A stretch of 64,000 nucleotides of DNA from UBA6544 sp049601975 (GTDB taxonomy: Bacteria > Pseudomonadota > Alphaproteobacteria > UBA8366). A model generated the notes under the pieces. The model saw nothing but the letters and a program-made list of their open reading frames with translations. It did no database searches and was not told the DNA's origin. Position numbers and translations under genes: made by a program. The DNA is taken from positions 1 through 64,000 of the forward strand of contig JBMYRC010000006.1 of NCBI GenBank assembly GCA_049601975.1, written 5' to 3'. Of the stretch, positions 25,745 to 34,105 are shown piece by piece (positions within the stretch are counted from its first letter, which is position 1; each line of letters starts with the position of its first letter).

Positions 25745-26138
25745 TTAGAGGGCGTAGCTCGAACGCGCTTGAATGCCCCATTTACCATCGACAAGTGTCG
25801 TGATGTAGATCGAGGTATAGGACCCTATTACTGATCCATCCGCGCGATACCGCGAAAACTGTGTATCGAAATGAACTTTGTTGGGCCCGGAATGGATTAC
25901 CTCCCGACGGTCCCAATCACTGCGATGCCAGCCGTCTGCTTCCGTGCGCTCGCGAAAATATGAGAGTTTGTAGTCGCCTGGTTCCGGGAAAATTTTAACG
26001 TCCCCGCCGCCGGCGAACCGAACATGGGGAAAATTAAAAGATCGGTTTACACCGGCCTCGTCGCTGGCGTTCAACGACGACATAAAAAACGGCCAGCACC
26101 GCCATCGCCGCATCGATCGATGCTTGATGCTCGCTCAT
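25745..26138 (-). pseudogene. NTF2/SnoaL-like protein with a frameshift
   Basis: ATG 26138 on the minus strand reads [18 protein letters not shown] and then leaves the frame; from 26083 another frame continues MSSLNASDEAGVNRSFNFPH ... GWHRSDWDRREVIHSGPNKV ... YTSIYITTLVDGKWGIQARS to the stop at 25745. Joined at the A6/T6 run (26084-26089) with one base fewer, the two parts give a continuous ~130-residue protein with an NTF2-like fold pattern. The start overlaps the aroC stop (ATGA). Either a recent frameshift mutation, a slippage-expressed gene, or a sequencing error in the homopolymer. Confidence 0.7.
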
Positions 26139-27217
26139 CAACCGTCTCCGCATTGCGCCTTATGACGCATCAAATGATCCGCCAGAACACAGGCCATCAT
26201 GGCCTCGCCGACGGGCACAGCGCGAATACCGACACACGGATCGTGGCGGCCCTTCGTCGAAATTTCCGTGTTCTCTCCATTCTTGGTCACGGTACGCCGC
26301 GGCGTCAGGATCGAGCTGGTGGGCTTCACGGCAAAACGAACGACCAGGTCTTGGCCCGTTGAAATACCACCCAATACACCGCCGGCGCTGTTCGAGAGGA
26401 ACTCAACTTCACCGTTATTACCCATCCGCATTTCGTCGGCATTTTCTTCGCCCGATAGTTCAACCGCACCGAAACCCGCACCGATCTCAACACCTTTCAC
26501 CGCATTGATGCTCATCATGGCGGACGCGAGGTCGGCGTCGAGCTTGCCGTAGACCGGCGCGCCAAGCCCGACGGGCATGCCCGACGCAACGAGCTCTATG
26601 ACCGCACCGAGAGAGCTGCCGGATTTGCGGGCCGCATCCATCATGACTTCCCAATCCTTCGCCGTACTGGCATCGGGGCACCAAAAATCATTGTTTCCGG
26701 TCTCCTCCCAATTCCAGGCATTGCGATCGACTTTCCGGTCGCCAATCTGCACCAGAGCGCCGCGGATCGTAACTCCGTCACCAAGAATTTTACGGGCGAC
26801 CGCGCCCGCGGCCACGCGCATCGCCGTCTCACGCGCGGAAGATCGCCCGCCGCCTCGATAATCGCGAATGCCGTATTTGTTCCAGTAGGTGAAATCCGCG
26901 TGACCGGGCCGAAACTTGCCCATAATTTCTGAGTAATCGCGGGAGCGCTGATCGACATTCTCGATCATCAAGCTCAATGCCGTTCCGGTTGTCACACCGT
27001 CGAACACGCCGGACAGTATTTTCACCTCATCGGGCTCGCGCCGTTGAGTCGTGTGGCGCGACTGGCCCGGCCGTCTCTTATCCAGAAAGATCTGGATATC
27101 GGCCTCAGATAGGGGCAGATGCGGAGGTACGCCATCGACCACACAACCAATGGCCGGGCCGTGACTTTCGCCCCAAGTCGTAAAGCGGAACAGATGGCCG
27201 AAGCCGTTATGCGACAT
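26138..27217 (-). CDS. aroC: Chorismate synthase
   Basis: Converts 5-enolpyruvylshikimate-3-phosphate to chorismate, last step of the shikimate pathway, with reduced FMN. The 359-residue protein carries the family signatures: [20 protein letters not shown] near residue 17, [37 protein letters not shown] (about 125-145), and [20 protein letters not shown] near residue 300. It follows fabI with 9 bases between and overlaps the downstream NTF2-like gene by 4 bases. The pairing with fabI is common in alphaproteobacteria. Confidence 0.97.
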   Translation of the reverse strand: MSHNGFGHLFRFTTWGESHGPAIGCVVDGVPPHLPLSEADIQIFLDKRRPGQSRHTTQRREPDEVKILSGVFDGVTTGTALSLMIENVDQRSRDYSEIMGKFRPGHADFTYWNKYGIRDYRGGGRSSARETAMRVAAGAVARKILGDGVTIRGALVQIGDRKVDRNAWNWEETGNNDFWCPDASTAKDWEVMMDAARKSGSSLGAVIELVASGMPVGLGAPVYGKLDADLASAMMSINAVKGVEIGAGFGAVELSGEENADEMRMGNNGEVEFLSNSAGGVLGGISTGQDLVVRFAVKPTSSILTPRRTVTKNGENTEISTKGRHDPCVGIRAVPVGEAMMACVLADHLMRHKAQCGDG

Positions 27218-27226
27218 GGCGGCTAC

Positions 27227-28066
27227 TTAGGTTTTGGGTTTTATGCTGGAGAGCAATTTACCGACCTCTTCCGCCGCGTCCACCGCAACCATGCCGACTG
27301 TGTGATAACCACAATCCACATGGTGCACTTCACCGGTCACACCTGAGCCGAGATCACTCAAGAGATAAAGCCCGGCGCCACCGACTTCGTCGAGGCTGAC
27401 ATTGCGCCGCAAGGGCGAGTTCAATTCATTCCATTTCAGGATATAACGAAAATCGCCGATCCCGGACGCTGCCAATGTCTTAATCGGCCCGGCGGAAATC
27501 GCATTCACCCGAATGTCCCGGTCGCCGAGATCCACTGCCAAATATCGCACGCTCGCCTCCAGCGCGGCCTTGGCCACTCCCATGACATTGTAGTGCGGCA
27601 TCACCCGTTCGGCGCCGTAATAAGTCAACGTCACCATGCTACCGCCATCGGACATCATCTCGGCCGCGCGCTGCGCGACTGCCGTGAAGGAATAGCATGA
27701 GATATCCATAGTCACGGCAAAGTTCGAGCGGCTGGTGTCGAGATATTTGCCGGTCAACTCGTTCTTGTCGGAAAAGGCGATGGCATGAACGACAAAATCA
27801 ATCGAATCCCAAGATTTCTTCAATTCCGTGAAGGTCGCATCAAGACTGGCGTCATCCGTCACGTCGCATTGCATGAGCAGCGTCGGCCCGAGCGACTCCG
27901 CGAGCGGGCGCACCCGCCGCTCCAGGACGTCCGCCTGATACGTAAACGCAAGTTCCGCGCCATGCGCGGCCAGTGTCTTGGCGATTCCCCAGGCTATCGA
28001 ACGGTCATTCGCGACACCCATTATGAGGCCTCGTTTGCCCTTCATAAGCGGTTGCGAATCCGTCAT
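27227..28066 (-). CDS. fabI: Enoyl-[acyl-carrier-protein] reductase (NADH)
   Basis: Last reductive step of fatty acid elongation. From ATG 28066 (GGAG 8 bases upstream; a TTG at 28087 is less likely) the 279-residue protein has the FabI cofactor pattern GLIMGVANDRSIAWGIAK, then MQCDVTDDASL, and the active-site segment YYGAERVMPHYNVMGVAKAA with Tyr-x6-Lys (about 155-165). The C-terminal part ends in a Lys-rich tail. Promoter shared with the divergent YihY gene; upstream of aroC in one operon. Confidence 0.95.
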   Translation of the reverse strand: MTDSQPLMKGKRGLIMGVANDRSIAWGIAKTLAAHGAELAFTYQADVLERRVRPLAESLGPTLLMQCDVTDDASLDATFTELKKSWDSIDFVVHAIAFSDKNELTGKYLDTSRSNFAVTMDISCYSFTAVAQRAAEMMSDGGSMVTLTYYGAERVMPHYNVMGVAKAALEASVRYLAVDLGDRDIRVNAISAGPIKTLAASGIGDFRYILKWNELNSPLRRNVSLDEVGGAGLYLLSDLGSGVTGEVHHVDCGYHTVGMVAVDAAEEVGKLLSSIKPKT

Positions 28067-28233
28067 CCCTAAGTCTCCGTCGGCCAAGTTGCTATTATTC
28101 GAAAGTGCCCCGAATTGCCGCTGAAGCGGCTCCGCTACATCCTACACGGAAAGCCGAGACGGTCAACGAGCCGCATGATTTTCAACACCGTCCAATCGGT
28201 CTATCATGGAGAAAGAAAAATGAGGGTGGGAAT

Positions 28234-29607
28234 TTGAGCGAATCACTGACGCGACGTGCCGTCATTGCCGGACAAAGCGGTATTGAATTCCTACTCTATG
28301 TCGCCAAACGTTTCGTATTGGATCAGTGCACCGTACGAGCCGCCGGCCTTACATATACCTCCTTGCTGGCGTTGGTCCCGCTACTTGCCATCAGTTTCGC
28401 GATCTTCTCAGCCTTCCCGGCCTTCGACGACCTGCAAATCAAGGTACAGGCTTATATTTTTGAAAATTTCGTCCCACAAGTGGGCGAGACCGTGTCTCAA
28501 CACCTCGACGGATTCACCAAGCAAACCGGAAAACTGACAGCAGTGGGCATCGTATTCTTGGTTGGGACTTCCATCATGTTGCTGCTCGCCATCAGCAATG
28601 CATTCGACGCCATTTGGCGGGCAGCGCGCAACAGAACCCTGGCAGGACGGCTTTTGGTCTATTGGGCAGTGCTGACATTGGCCCCTCTGCTGCTGGGCGC
28701 CAGCGTTTCGCTTTCCGGGTATCTTTTCACTGTTGCCCAAGCCAGCGGTGTCGAGCGGTTTACCGGTCCGCTTTCCGGTTTCGCCCGCTTCTTGCCGCTA
28801 CTATTTCAATTCGGTGGTTTCGCCATTCTCTATCTGATCATGCCGAACACATCCGTAAAAATCCGCGACGCCTTGCTCGGCGGCTTCACAGCGGCGCTTC
28901 TATTCGAAATCCTCAAGAAATCATTCGGCTACTACGTGACTTGCTTTCCGACATACGAAACAATTTACGGGGCTTTGGCTACATTCCCGATCTTTCTCAT
29001 TTGGATGTATATCTCCTGGCTGGTTGTCCTGTTAGGTGCCGAACTATGCGCCGCCATGCCGGAATGGCGTAATGGCCAGCGCAGTCCCGCCACCAATCAA
29101 CCTGAAAAACCTTCCCACAGGCTATGTAACGCCCTGGCTGTTATACACGCCTTATCAGTGGCGCGCCGGACTGGCCAAGTACTCTCGACCCCCATGCTCG
29201 TAAAGCTGGCCAGTCCTCCAATTCCGAATATTAATGGCCTATTAGCGGATTTAGAAGCCGCCCGTTTTATCGGCCAGACGGCAAAAAACCAGTGGCTACT
29301 CGCTCAAGACCTGGCGACAACGTCGTTGTACGACCTCTCGTCTCGGCTTGACCTTCAACCGGATACGGTTGAGCGCCATGCGCACGAACCCGTATGGCGC
29401 AGGCGCTTCGCCGAAGTCACGCAAGCTATCTCCAACGCTACAGCGCAAGCTATGTCCGCATCCTTGAAATCAGTGTTGGACGACGAAAACGGTCAGACAA
29501 TTGAAGCACTTGCGAATGCTTTAGATGAAACACCAGCCCGGACGACCAACAATAGGCGTTCGCGGATATTGGCGTGGCTCGGCCTTGGCCGGCTTGGCAG
29601 TTCCTAG
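28234..29607 (+). CDS. YihY/BrkB-family inner-membrane protein
   Basis: Integral membrane protein of the YihY/virulence-factor-BrkB family (formerly mistaken for RNase BN). Six hydrophobic segments lie between about residues 45 and 280, starting with QCTVRAAGLTYTSLLALVPL, the hallmark of the family, and including TYETIYGALATFPIFLIWMY. A C-terminal soluble region of about 150 residues (winged-helix-like, ITNGLL/ARFIG part) follows. Start uncertain: TTG 28234 has GAGGGTGGG upstream; GTG 28105 would add 43 residues with little similarity. Function unknown. Convergent with the J-protein gene. Confidence 0.85.
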   Translation: MSESLTRRAVIAGQSGIEFLLYVAKRFVLDQCTVRAAGLTYTSLLALVPLLAISFAIFSAFPAFDDLQIKVQAYIFENFVPQVGETVSQHLDGFTKQTGKLTAVGIVFLVGTSIMLLLAISNAFDAIWRAARNRTLAGRLLVYWAVLTLAPLLLGASVSLSGYLFTVAQASGVERFTGPLSGFARFLPLLFQFGGFAILYLIMPNTSVKIRDALLGGFTAALLFEILKKSFGYYVTCFPTYETIYGALATFPIFLIWMYISWLVVLLGAELCAAMPEWRNGQRSPATNQPEKPSHRLCNALAVIHALSVARRTGQVLSTPMLVKLASPPIPNINGLLADLEAARFIGQTAKNQWLLAQDLATTSLYDLSSRLDLQPDTVERHAHEPVWRRRFAEVTQAISNATAQAMSASLKSVLDDENGQTIEALANALDETPARTTNNRRSRILAWLGLGRLGSS

Positions 29608-29610
29608 AAC

Positions 29611-30522
29611 TTATTCCATACCCGCTTTACGACGAACATCAGACGGATTCTTGTCCCTCCATTGGCGGAAAAATCCCTCCAGTTCTTCGTCACTCTGCTC
29701 GGGTAGAACGATCTTCAGTCGAACGTATTGATCGCCCGCCGTCCCGGACGGGCGGCTTGCGGGAACGCCCCTGCCCTTCAACCGCAACCGGGTGCCAGAG
29801 CTGCTATTCAGCGGTACGTTTACTGAGACAGTTCCGCCCACCGTCGGCACCTTAATTTTCGCTCCTAGGACCGCTTCATCGATCGAAATTGGCAGTTCAA
29901 CCTCGATATCCGACTTATCACGTGTGAAGAACGGATGTGCGTCGACTTGAACCTCGACGAAGGCATCTCCAGCAGGACCGCCGCCTTTCCCTTGTAAGCC
30001 TTGCCCCTTAAGCCGCAGACTTTGTCCGTCTTCGGTGCCAGGCGGGATATTGACGTCCAACGTTTTGCCGTCGTGTCGGTTGATCCGGCGACGTATCCCT
30101 TTTACGGCCGAAAGAAAGTCTATCCGAACCGTATAACGAACATCCGCGCCGGGAATACTCCCCATACCGCCGCGGCGGCCGCCTCGCATTCCCCCGAAAA
30201 GATCGGAGAAGACGTCTTCCATACCCGCAGCGCCGCCACCAAAACCAAATCCGCTCCCACCTCCGGAATAAGCACGATTATATGCGAAATCGGCTTTGGG
30301 TTTCCCTTCAGCATCTATTTCTCCGCGGTCGAATTGGCCGCGTTTTTCCTTATCCGACAACAGATCATAGGCAGCGGCTGCTTCCTTGAAGCGTTGCTCA
30401 ACGGCTTCATCACCCGGATGCGTATCCGGATGCGTTTCCTTGGCAATCTTGCGGTATGCGCGCTTTATATCCGTCTCGCTAGCGCCATTGCCCACGCCGA
30501 GTGTGTCGTAAGGATCTCTCAT
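29611..30522 (-). CDS. J-domain co-chaperone of the CbpA/DnaJ class B type
   Basis: A 303-residue Hsp40: J domain at residues 3-70 with the HPD motif (KETHPDTHPGDE), a Gly-rich linker (YSGGGSGFGFGGGAAG, about 85-100), then two beta-barrel C-terminal domains (VDAHPFFTRDKSDIEVELPI; LRLKGRGVPASRPSGTAGDQ). The zinc-finger CxxCxGxG repeats of DnaJ are absent, hence class B (CbpA-like). It stimulates DnaK ATPase. Downstream of the lipoprotein gene on the same strand; convergent with YihY. Confidence 0.93.
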   Translation of the reverse strand: MRDPYDTLGVGNGASETDIKRAYRKIAKETHPDTHPGDEAVEQRFKEAAAAYDLLSDKEKRGQFDRGEIDAEGKPKADFAYNRAYSGGGSGFGFGGGAAGMEDVFSDLFGGMRGGRRGGMGSIPGADVRYTVRIDFLSAVKGIRRRINRHDGKTLDVNIPPGTEDGQSLRLKGQGLQGKGGGPAGDAFVEVQVDAHPFFTRDKSDIEVELPISIDEAVLGAKIKVPTVGGTVSVNVPLNSSSGTRLRLKGRGVPASRPSGTAGDQYVRLKIVLPEQSDEELEGFFRQWRDKNPSDVRRKAGME

Positions 30523-30612
30523 ATCATTCCGTCGATGTGGTAGTTCCGCGCCACGCCGGTGTATCAGCCCCGCCCCATCATCATGTCTGCGCCACGTACT
30601 TCAAGTATCAAA

Positions 30613-30635
30613 TCTACACTGTACTTACGTGTAGA
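30613..30635. terminator. Hairpin after the glycine-zipper lipoprotein gene
   Basis: Perfect seven-pair stem TCTACAC / GTGTAGA with a nine-base loop, 3 bases beyond the stop of the minus-strand lipoprotein gene. There is no long T run after it, so it may be a weak terminator or a processing site. Confidence 0.4.
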
Positions 30636-30637
30636 CG

Positions 30638-31111
30638 CTAGCTGGTGATTTTCCAACTACCGTCCGGTTGCCTGCAGGCGACGCCAAAGGCTTCCTTTGT
30701 ACGACCGTCGATGGTCACGGTTTGTTTGAATTCGCGGCAGTAGTTCCCACTACCCGTGTGACGACCTTCGCGGACCGGCGTCACAGTTCCGGAGTTACCA
30801 CTCTTGGGGTTGCTCCAGTCGATGGTTTTACCCATCGGTGCCGTGCGCGCCTGCTCTCCCGCATTTTCGAGGGCTATATGGTCTGCTTTATCGAGCGACT
30901 TTCCGATCTCGTTACCGGCAAATGCGCCCAGTAAGGCGCCGATGGCCGCTGCCGCCATTTTGCCTTTGCCGCCGCCGATCTGCGATCCAGCCAGCGCGCC
31001 TAAACCGGCACCAATTACGGTTCCAATCCCTTCTTTCTGGCCGACACCCCGTTCCGCACATGCGCCCAGAAGGGTCGTAACCATAACAACCGCAGTCACT
31101 TTCTTTATCAT
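30638..31111 (-). CDS. Glycine-zipper outer-membrane lipoprotein (RT0821/17-kDa antigen type)
   Basis: A 157-residue lipoprotein: MIKKVTAVVMVTTLLGAC is a type II signal with the lipobox LGAC (Cys18), followed by a glycine-zipper 2TM segment GTVIGAGLGALAGSQIGG (about 30-75), and a C-terminal domain ending YCREFKQTVTIDGRTKEAFG and CRQPDGSWKI. This is the pattern of the rickettsial 17-kDa antigen / RT0821 family. Start ATG 31111 follows AAAGGA. Located at the outer membrane, structural role likely. Same strand as and upstream of the J-protein gene, divergent from pdxH. Confidence 0.88.
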   Translation of the reverse strand: MIKKVTAVVMVTTLLGACAERGVGQKEGIGTVIGAGLGALAGSQIGGGKGKMAAAAIGALLGAFAGNEIGKSLDKADHIALENAGEQARTAPMGKTIDWSNPKSGNSGTVTPVREGRHTGSGNYCREFKQTVTIDGRTKEAFGVACRQPDGSWKITS

Positions 31112-31302
31112 TGCGATCAATCCTTTCTTTTATCTCCCAACCGCTCACCAAACTTTTGAGCGTCTAATTAGGAGAATGTTGGCAAGCACGTTGCAAAATC
31201 CGCGCTAACCCGATTTATACAGAGATAAGGAATGATTTTGCCGATTTAAACGTTTGAAATATAATTTGGCTCAAATTCTCGCCCCGTTTGGATTAAATAC
31301 CT

Positions 31303-31893
31303 ATGCCGACCGAAGACATTAAATCTCCATTCAGCCACTTCAACGAGTGGTTCGAAGACGCAAAGCAATCAGAATCTGTACTCCCTGAGGCCATGTCGGT
31401 CGCGAGTGTCGGCTCAGATGGTCGTCCCTCGACGCGAATGGTACTGTTGAAACAGGCAGATGAAGCTGGGTTTGTTTTTTACACCAATCTGCAGAGCCGA
31501 AAAGGCGACGAAATCTCCGCCAACGCCTATGTGGCGCTATTGTTTCATTGGAAGTCACTGAAACGCCAAATCCGCATCGAAGGTCCAACCGAACCAGTAA
31601 CTGAGGCGGAAGCCGACGCCTATTTCGCAAGCCGGGACCGGGGGGCGCAAATCGGTGCCTGGGCAAGCGATCAATCGCAAGTCATGGCTGGACGGTTCGA
31701 TCTGGAAAAACGGGTGACGCAATACACGGCTAAATTCGGCGTCTCGAAAATTAAACGGCCACCGTTTTGGTCCGGCTTTCGCGTCGTGCCTGACCGATTG
31801 GAGTTTTGGAGTGACGGCCATTTCCGACTTCACGAACGCCTCATATACATAAAAGATAGCGAGGATTGGCGCACGGAACGCTTATTTCCATGA
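31303..31893 (+). CDS. pdxH: Pyridoxamine/pyridoxine 5'-phosphate oxidase
   Basis: FMN enzyme making pyridoxal 5'-phosphate. The 196-residue protein shows PSTRMVLLKQADEAGFVFYTN (FMN phosphate site, about residues 42-62), SRKGDEISAN, WKSLKRQIRIEG, YFASRDRGAQIGAWASDQS and the C-terminal WRTERLFP, close to the usual WxxxRLxP end. The final A of its TGA region overlaps the next ATG (ATGA at 31890), so it is coupled to the CDF transporter gene. Confidence 0.95.
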   Translation: MPTEDIKSPFSHFNEWFEDAKQSESVLPEAMSVASVGSDGRPSTRMVLLKQADEAGFVFYTNLQSRKGDEISANAYVALLFHWKSLKRQIRIEGPTEPVTEAEADAYFASRDRGAQIGAWASDQSQVMAGRFDLEKRVTQYTAKFGVSKIKRPPFWSGFRVVPDRLEFWSDGHFRLHERLIYIKDSEDWRTERLFP

Positions 31894-32810
31894 GCGAACA
31901 GGTACCGGAATCCTCGGCTCGACCGGATGCTCAGCGGGCAATGCGTCTCGCGAGTTATGCCTCGGTTACAGTTGCCTTTATTTTGATCGTGGCGAAAACG
32001 TCGGCGTGGCTTGCTACGGATTCCATCGCCGTTCTATCAAGTCTGATCGATTCTTTCCTCGACGCCCTCGCATCAATCGTCACATTGATTGCCATTCGTC
32101 ATTCACTACAACCTGCCGACCGAGAGCACCGTTTCGGGCATGGGAAAGTCGAGGCATTGGCGGCACTCGCGCAATCCGCATTCATCGTCGGGTCTGCTGT
32201 GCTGCTGTTATTCGAAGCAGGTGCTCGCTCTCTCGATCCCCAAGAAATCACACGCGGCAACGTAGCTATATACGTGATGCTTTTTTCTATCGCGTTGACC
32301 TTCATGCTGGTGCTAATTCAACGTTGGGCGATCCGCAAATCGGGCTCAGTCGCCATTAGCGCAGATTCTCTGCATTACATAGGCGATTTGTTGATGAATG
32401 CTGCGGTGATCGTGGCCATTCTGTTGGTTACCGAGCTTGGTTGGACGATGGCGGACCCAGTCTTCGGCGCCGGCATTGCTGCCTATATCATATGGAGCGC
32501 TTATCGCATCGTACGAAATTCGCTTGATATGCTGATGGACCGCGAACTACCCGACGAAGAACGAGATAAAATTCGAGCTATTGCCCTAACTCACGATGCG
32601 GTCGAATTCGTTCACGATTTGCGAACGCGTCAATCTGGATTGACGTATTTCATCCAGCTACATCTGGAAATGGACGGCGACATGAAGCTTCATGACGCAC
32701 ATGAAATTGCCGACGAGGTAGAACTCTCCTTGATGGAAGCCTATCCCGGATCGGAGATTATCATTCACCAAGATCCTGCAGGTGTTGAAGAACCTCCGCA
32801 ATTTAACTAA
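31890..32810 (+). CDS. Cation diffusion facilitator (FieF/CzcD-type) efflux transporter
   Basis: CDF transporter of 306 residues that exports divalent metals (Zn, Fe, Cd) against protons. Six membrane helices; metal site in helix 2 SSLIDSFLDALAS and in helix 5 HYIGDLLMNAAV, the conserved HRFGHGKVEALAAL loop, and a cytoplasmic C-terminal domain with VEFVHDLRTRQSGLTYFIQL. ATG 31890 overlaps the pdxH stop; the pair pdxH-CDF is common in alphaproteobacteria. No metal regulator is adjacent. Confidence 0.93.
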   Translation: MSEQVPESSARPDAQRAMRLASYASVTVAFILIVAKTSAWLATDSIAVLSSLIDSFLDALASIVTLIAIRHSLQPADREHRFGHGKVEALAALAQSAFIVGSAVLLLFEAGARSLDPQEITRGNVAIYVMLFSIALTFMLVLIQRWAIRKSGSVAISADSLHYIGDLLMNAAVIVAILLVTELGWTMADPVFGAGIAAYIIWSAYRIVRNSLDMLMDRELPDEERDKIRAIALTHDAVEFVHDLRTRQSGLTYFIQLHLEMDGDMKLHDAHEIADEVELSLMEAYPGSEIIIHQDPAGVEEPPQFN

Positions 32811-32899
32811 GTCGAGAATGTCGATGGCCGGTTGTTAGCGCCGGAACGCACTACCTTTCAACTCCCAACTTCTGAATTTCCCGACAATAGGCCTACTAA

Positions 32900-34105
32900 A
32901 TGCCGACCGAGACGAGAATATATCCATTGATCCGTCTTTTTGCGGCCCTTGCCCTAATGACCATCGGCGGGGCCGCTATGTATGCTATCATCGTGTCCTT
33001 GAAACCGGTGGCCACCGAGTTCGACACTGGCCGTGGCGCCGCATCAATACCTTACACGTTGACTATGTTGGGCTATGGGCTCGGGGGTATTCTGATGGGC
33101 CGAATTTCTGACCGCGTCGGCGTACTATGGCCCGTTCTGTTTGGTAGTTTCATGTTATCGGGTGGGTTCTTCGTCGCCTCACAGGTGGAGAATCTGTGGC
33201 AGCTTTGTGTTGTTCAGGGCCTGATGATCGGTCTTCTTGGCAGCTCGGCGACCTTCGCCCCGCTCGTCGCCGATATCTCCCATTGGTTTACACGCAATCG
33301 CGGTATCGCCGTTGCGATTGTGATCAGCGGAAACTATCTCGCCGGTGTGGTTTGGCCTCTCATCATTCAAAATTTCATCAATGAAGAGAGTTGGCGCAGC
33401 GCGTATCAATCCTTGTCGCTCTTCTGCCTCATTGCGATGCCGCTATTAGCATTGATTATATACAAATCGGCGCCGGTCTCTCATGAGGAAGCCAAGACCT
33501 CAACAAGCCCAGGTGGAGACCGCCCTTTGGGCATGGCGCCGAGTTCCCTTCAATGCATCGTATGTTTCGCCGGGATCGGTTGCTGCGCCGCGATGGCGAT
33601 GCCACAGGTGCATATTACGGCTTATGTAACAGATCTTGGGTTCGAAGCCATCGACGGCGCCCGTATGCTGTCTATCGCGCTGGGCTGCGGGATCGTCAGC
33701 CGCATCGTCTCGGGCGTTATCTGCGACCGAATCGGTGGCCTCAACACCTTATTGTTGGGATCGGCACTGCAGATGCTCGCACTTTGTCTCTATCTGCCGT
33801 TCAAGAGTCTCGAGGCCTTATATATTATCTCCGCTCTGTTCGGTCTCTCCCAAGGCGGGATCGTGCCGTCTTATACGATAATTGTGCGCACGTTTTTCAA
33901 AGCGAAGGATGCGGGATGGCGTATCGGTGTTTCGCTATTCTTCACACTGCTCGGCATGGCGCTTGGTGGTTGGATGGCGGGCGCGGTCTATGACCTGACC
34001 GGCTCCTATGACGCGGCGTTCATCAACGCCATCGCCTTTAATATTGCCAATCTTGCTCTCGCAGTGGGATTGAGACGCCGTGCCGAACGGTTCGCCGCCG
34101 CTTAA
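32900..34105 (+). CDS. MFS transporter
   Basis: A 401-residue protein with 12 helices: first helix LIRLFAALALMTIGGAAMYA, loop 2-3 GILMGRISDRVGVLWP, and matching second-half loop SGVICDRIGGLNTLL. It resembles the OFA/monocarboxylate-like MFS branch (compare MFS at 14659). Probable organic acid uptake. Ends with a 4-base overlap of the convergent histidine kinase. Separate transcription unit from the CDF gene, 89 bases apart. Confidence 0.85.
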   Translation: MPTETRIYPLIRLFAALALMTIGGAAMYAIIVSLKPVATEFDTGRGAASIPYTLTMLGYGLGGILMGRISDRVGVLWPVLFGSFMLSGGFFVASQVENLWQLCVVQGLMIGLLGSSATFAPLVADISHWFTRNRGIAVAIVISGNYLAGVVWPLIIQNFINEESWRSAYQSLSLFCLIAMPLLALIIYKSAPVSHEEAKTSTSPGGDRPLGMAPSSLQCIVCFAGIGCCAAMAMPQVHITAYVTDLGFEAIDGARMLSIALGCGIVSRIVSGVICDRIGGLNTLLLGSALQMLALCLYLPFKSLEALYIISALFGLSQGGIVPSYTIIVRTFFKAKDAGWRIGVSLFFTLLGMALGGWMAGAVYDLTGSYDAAFINAIAFNIANLALAVGLRRRAERFAAA

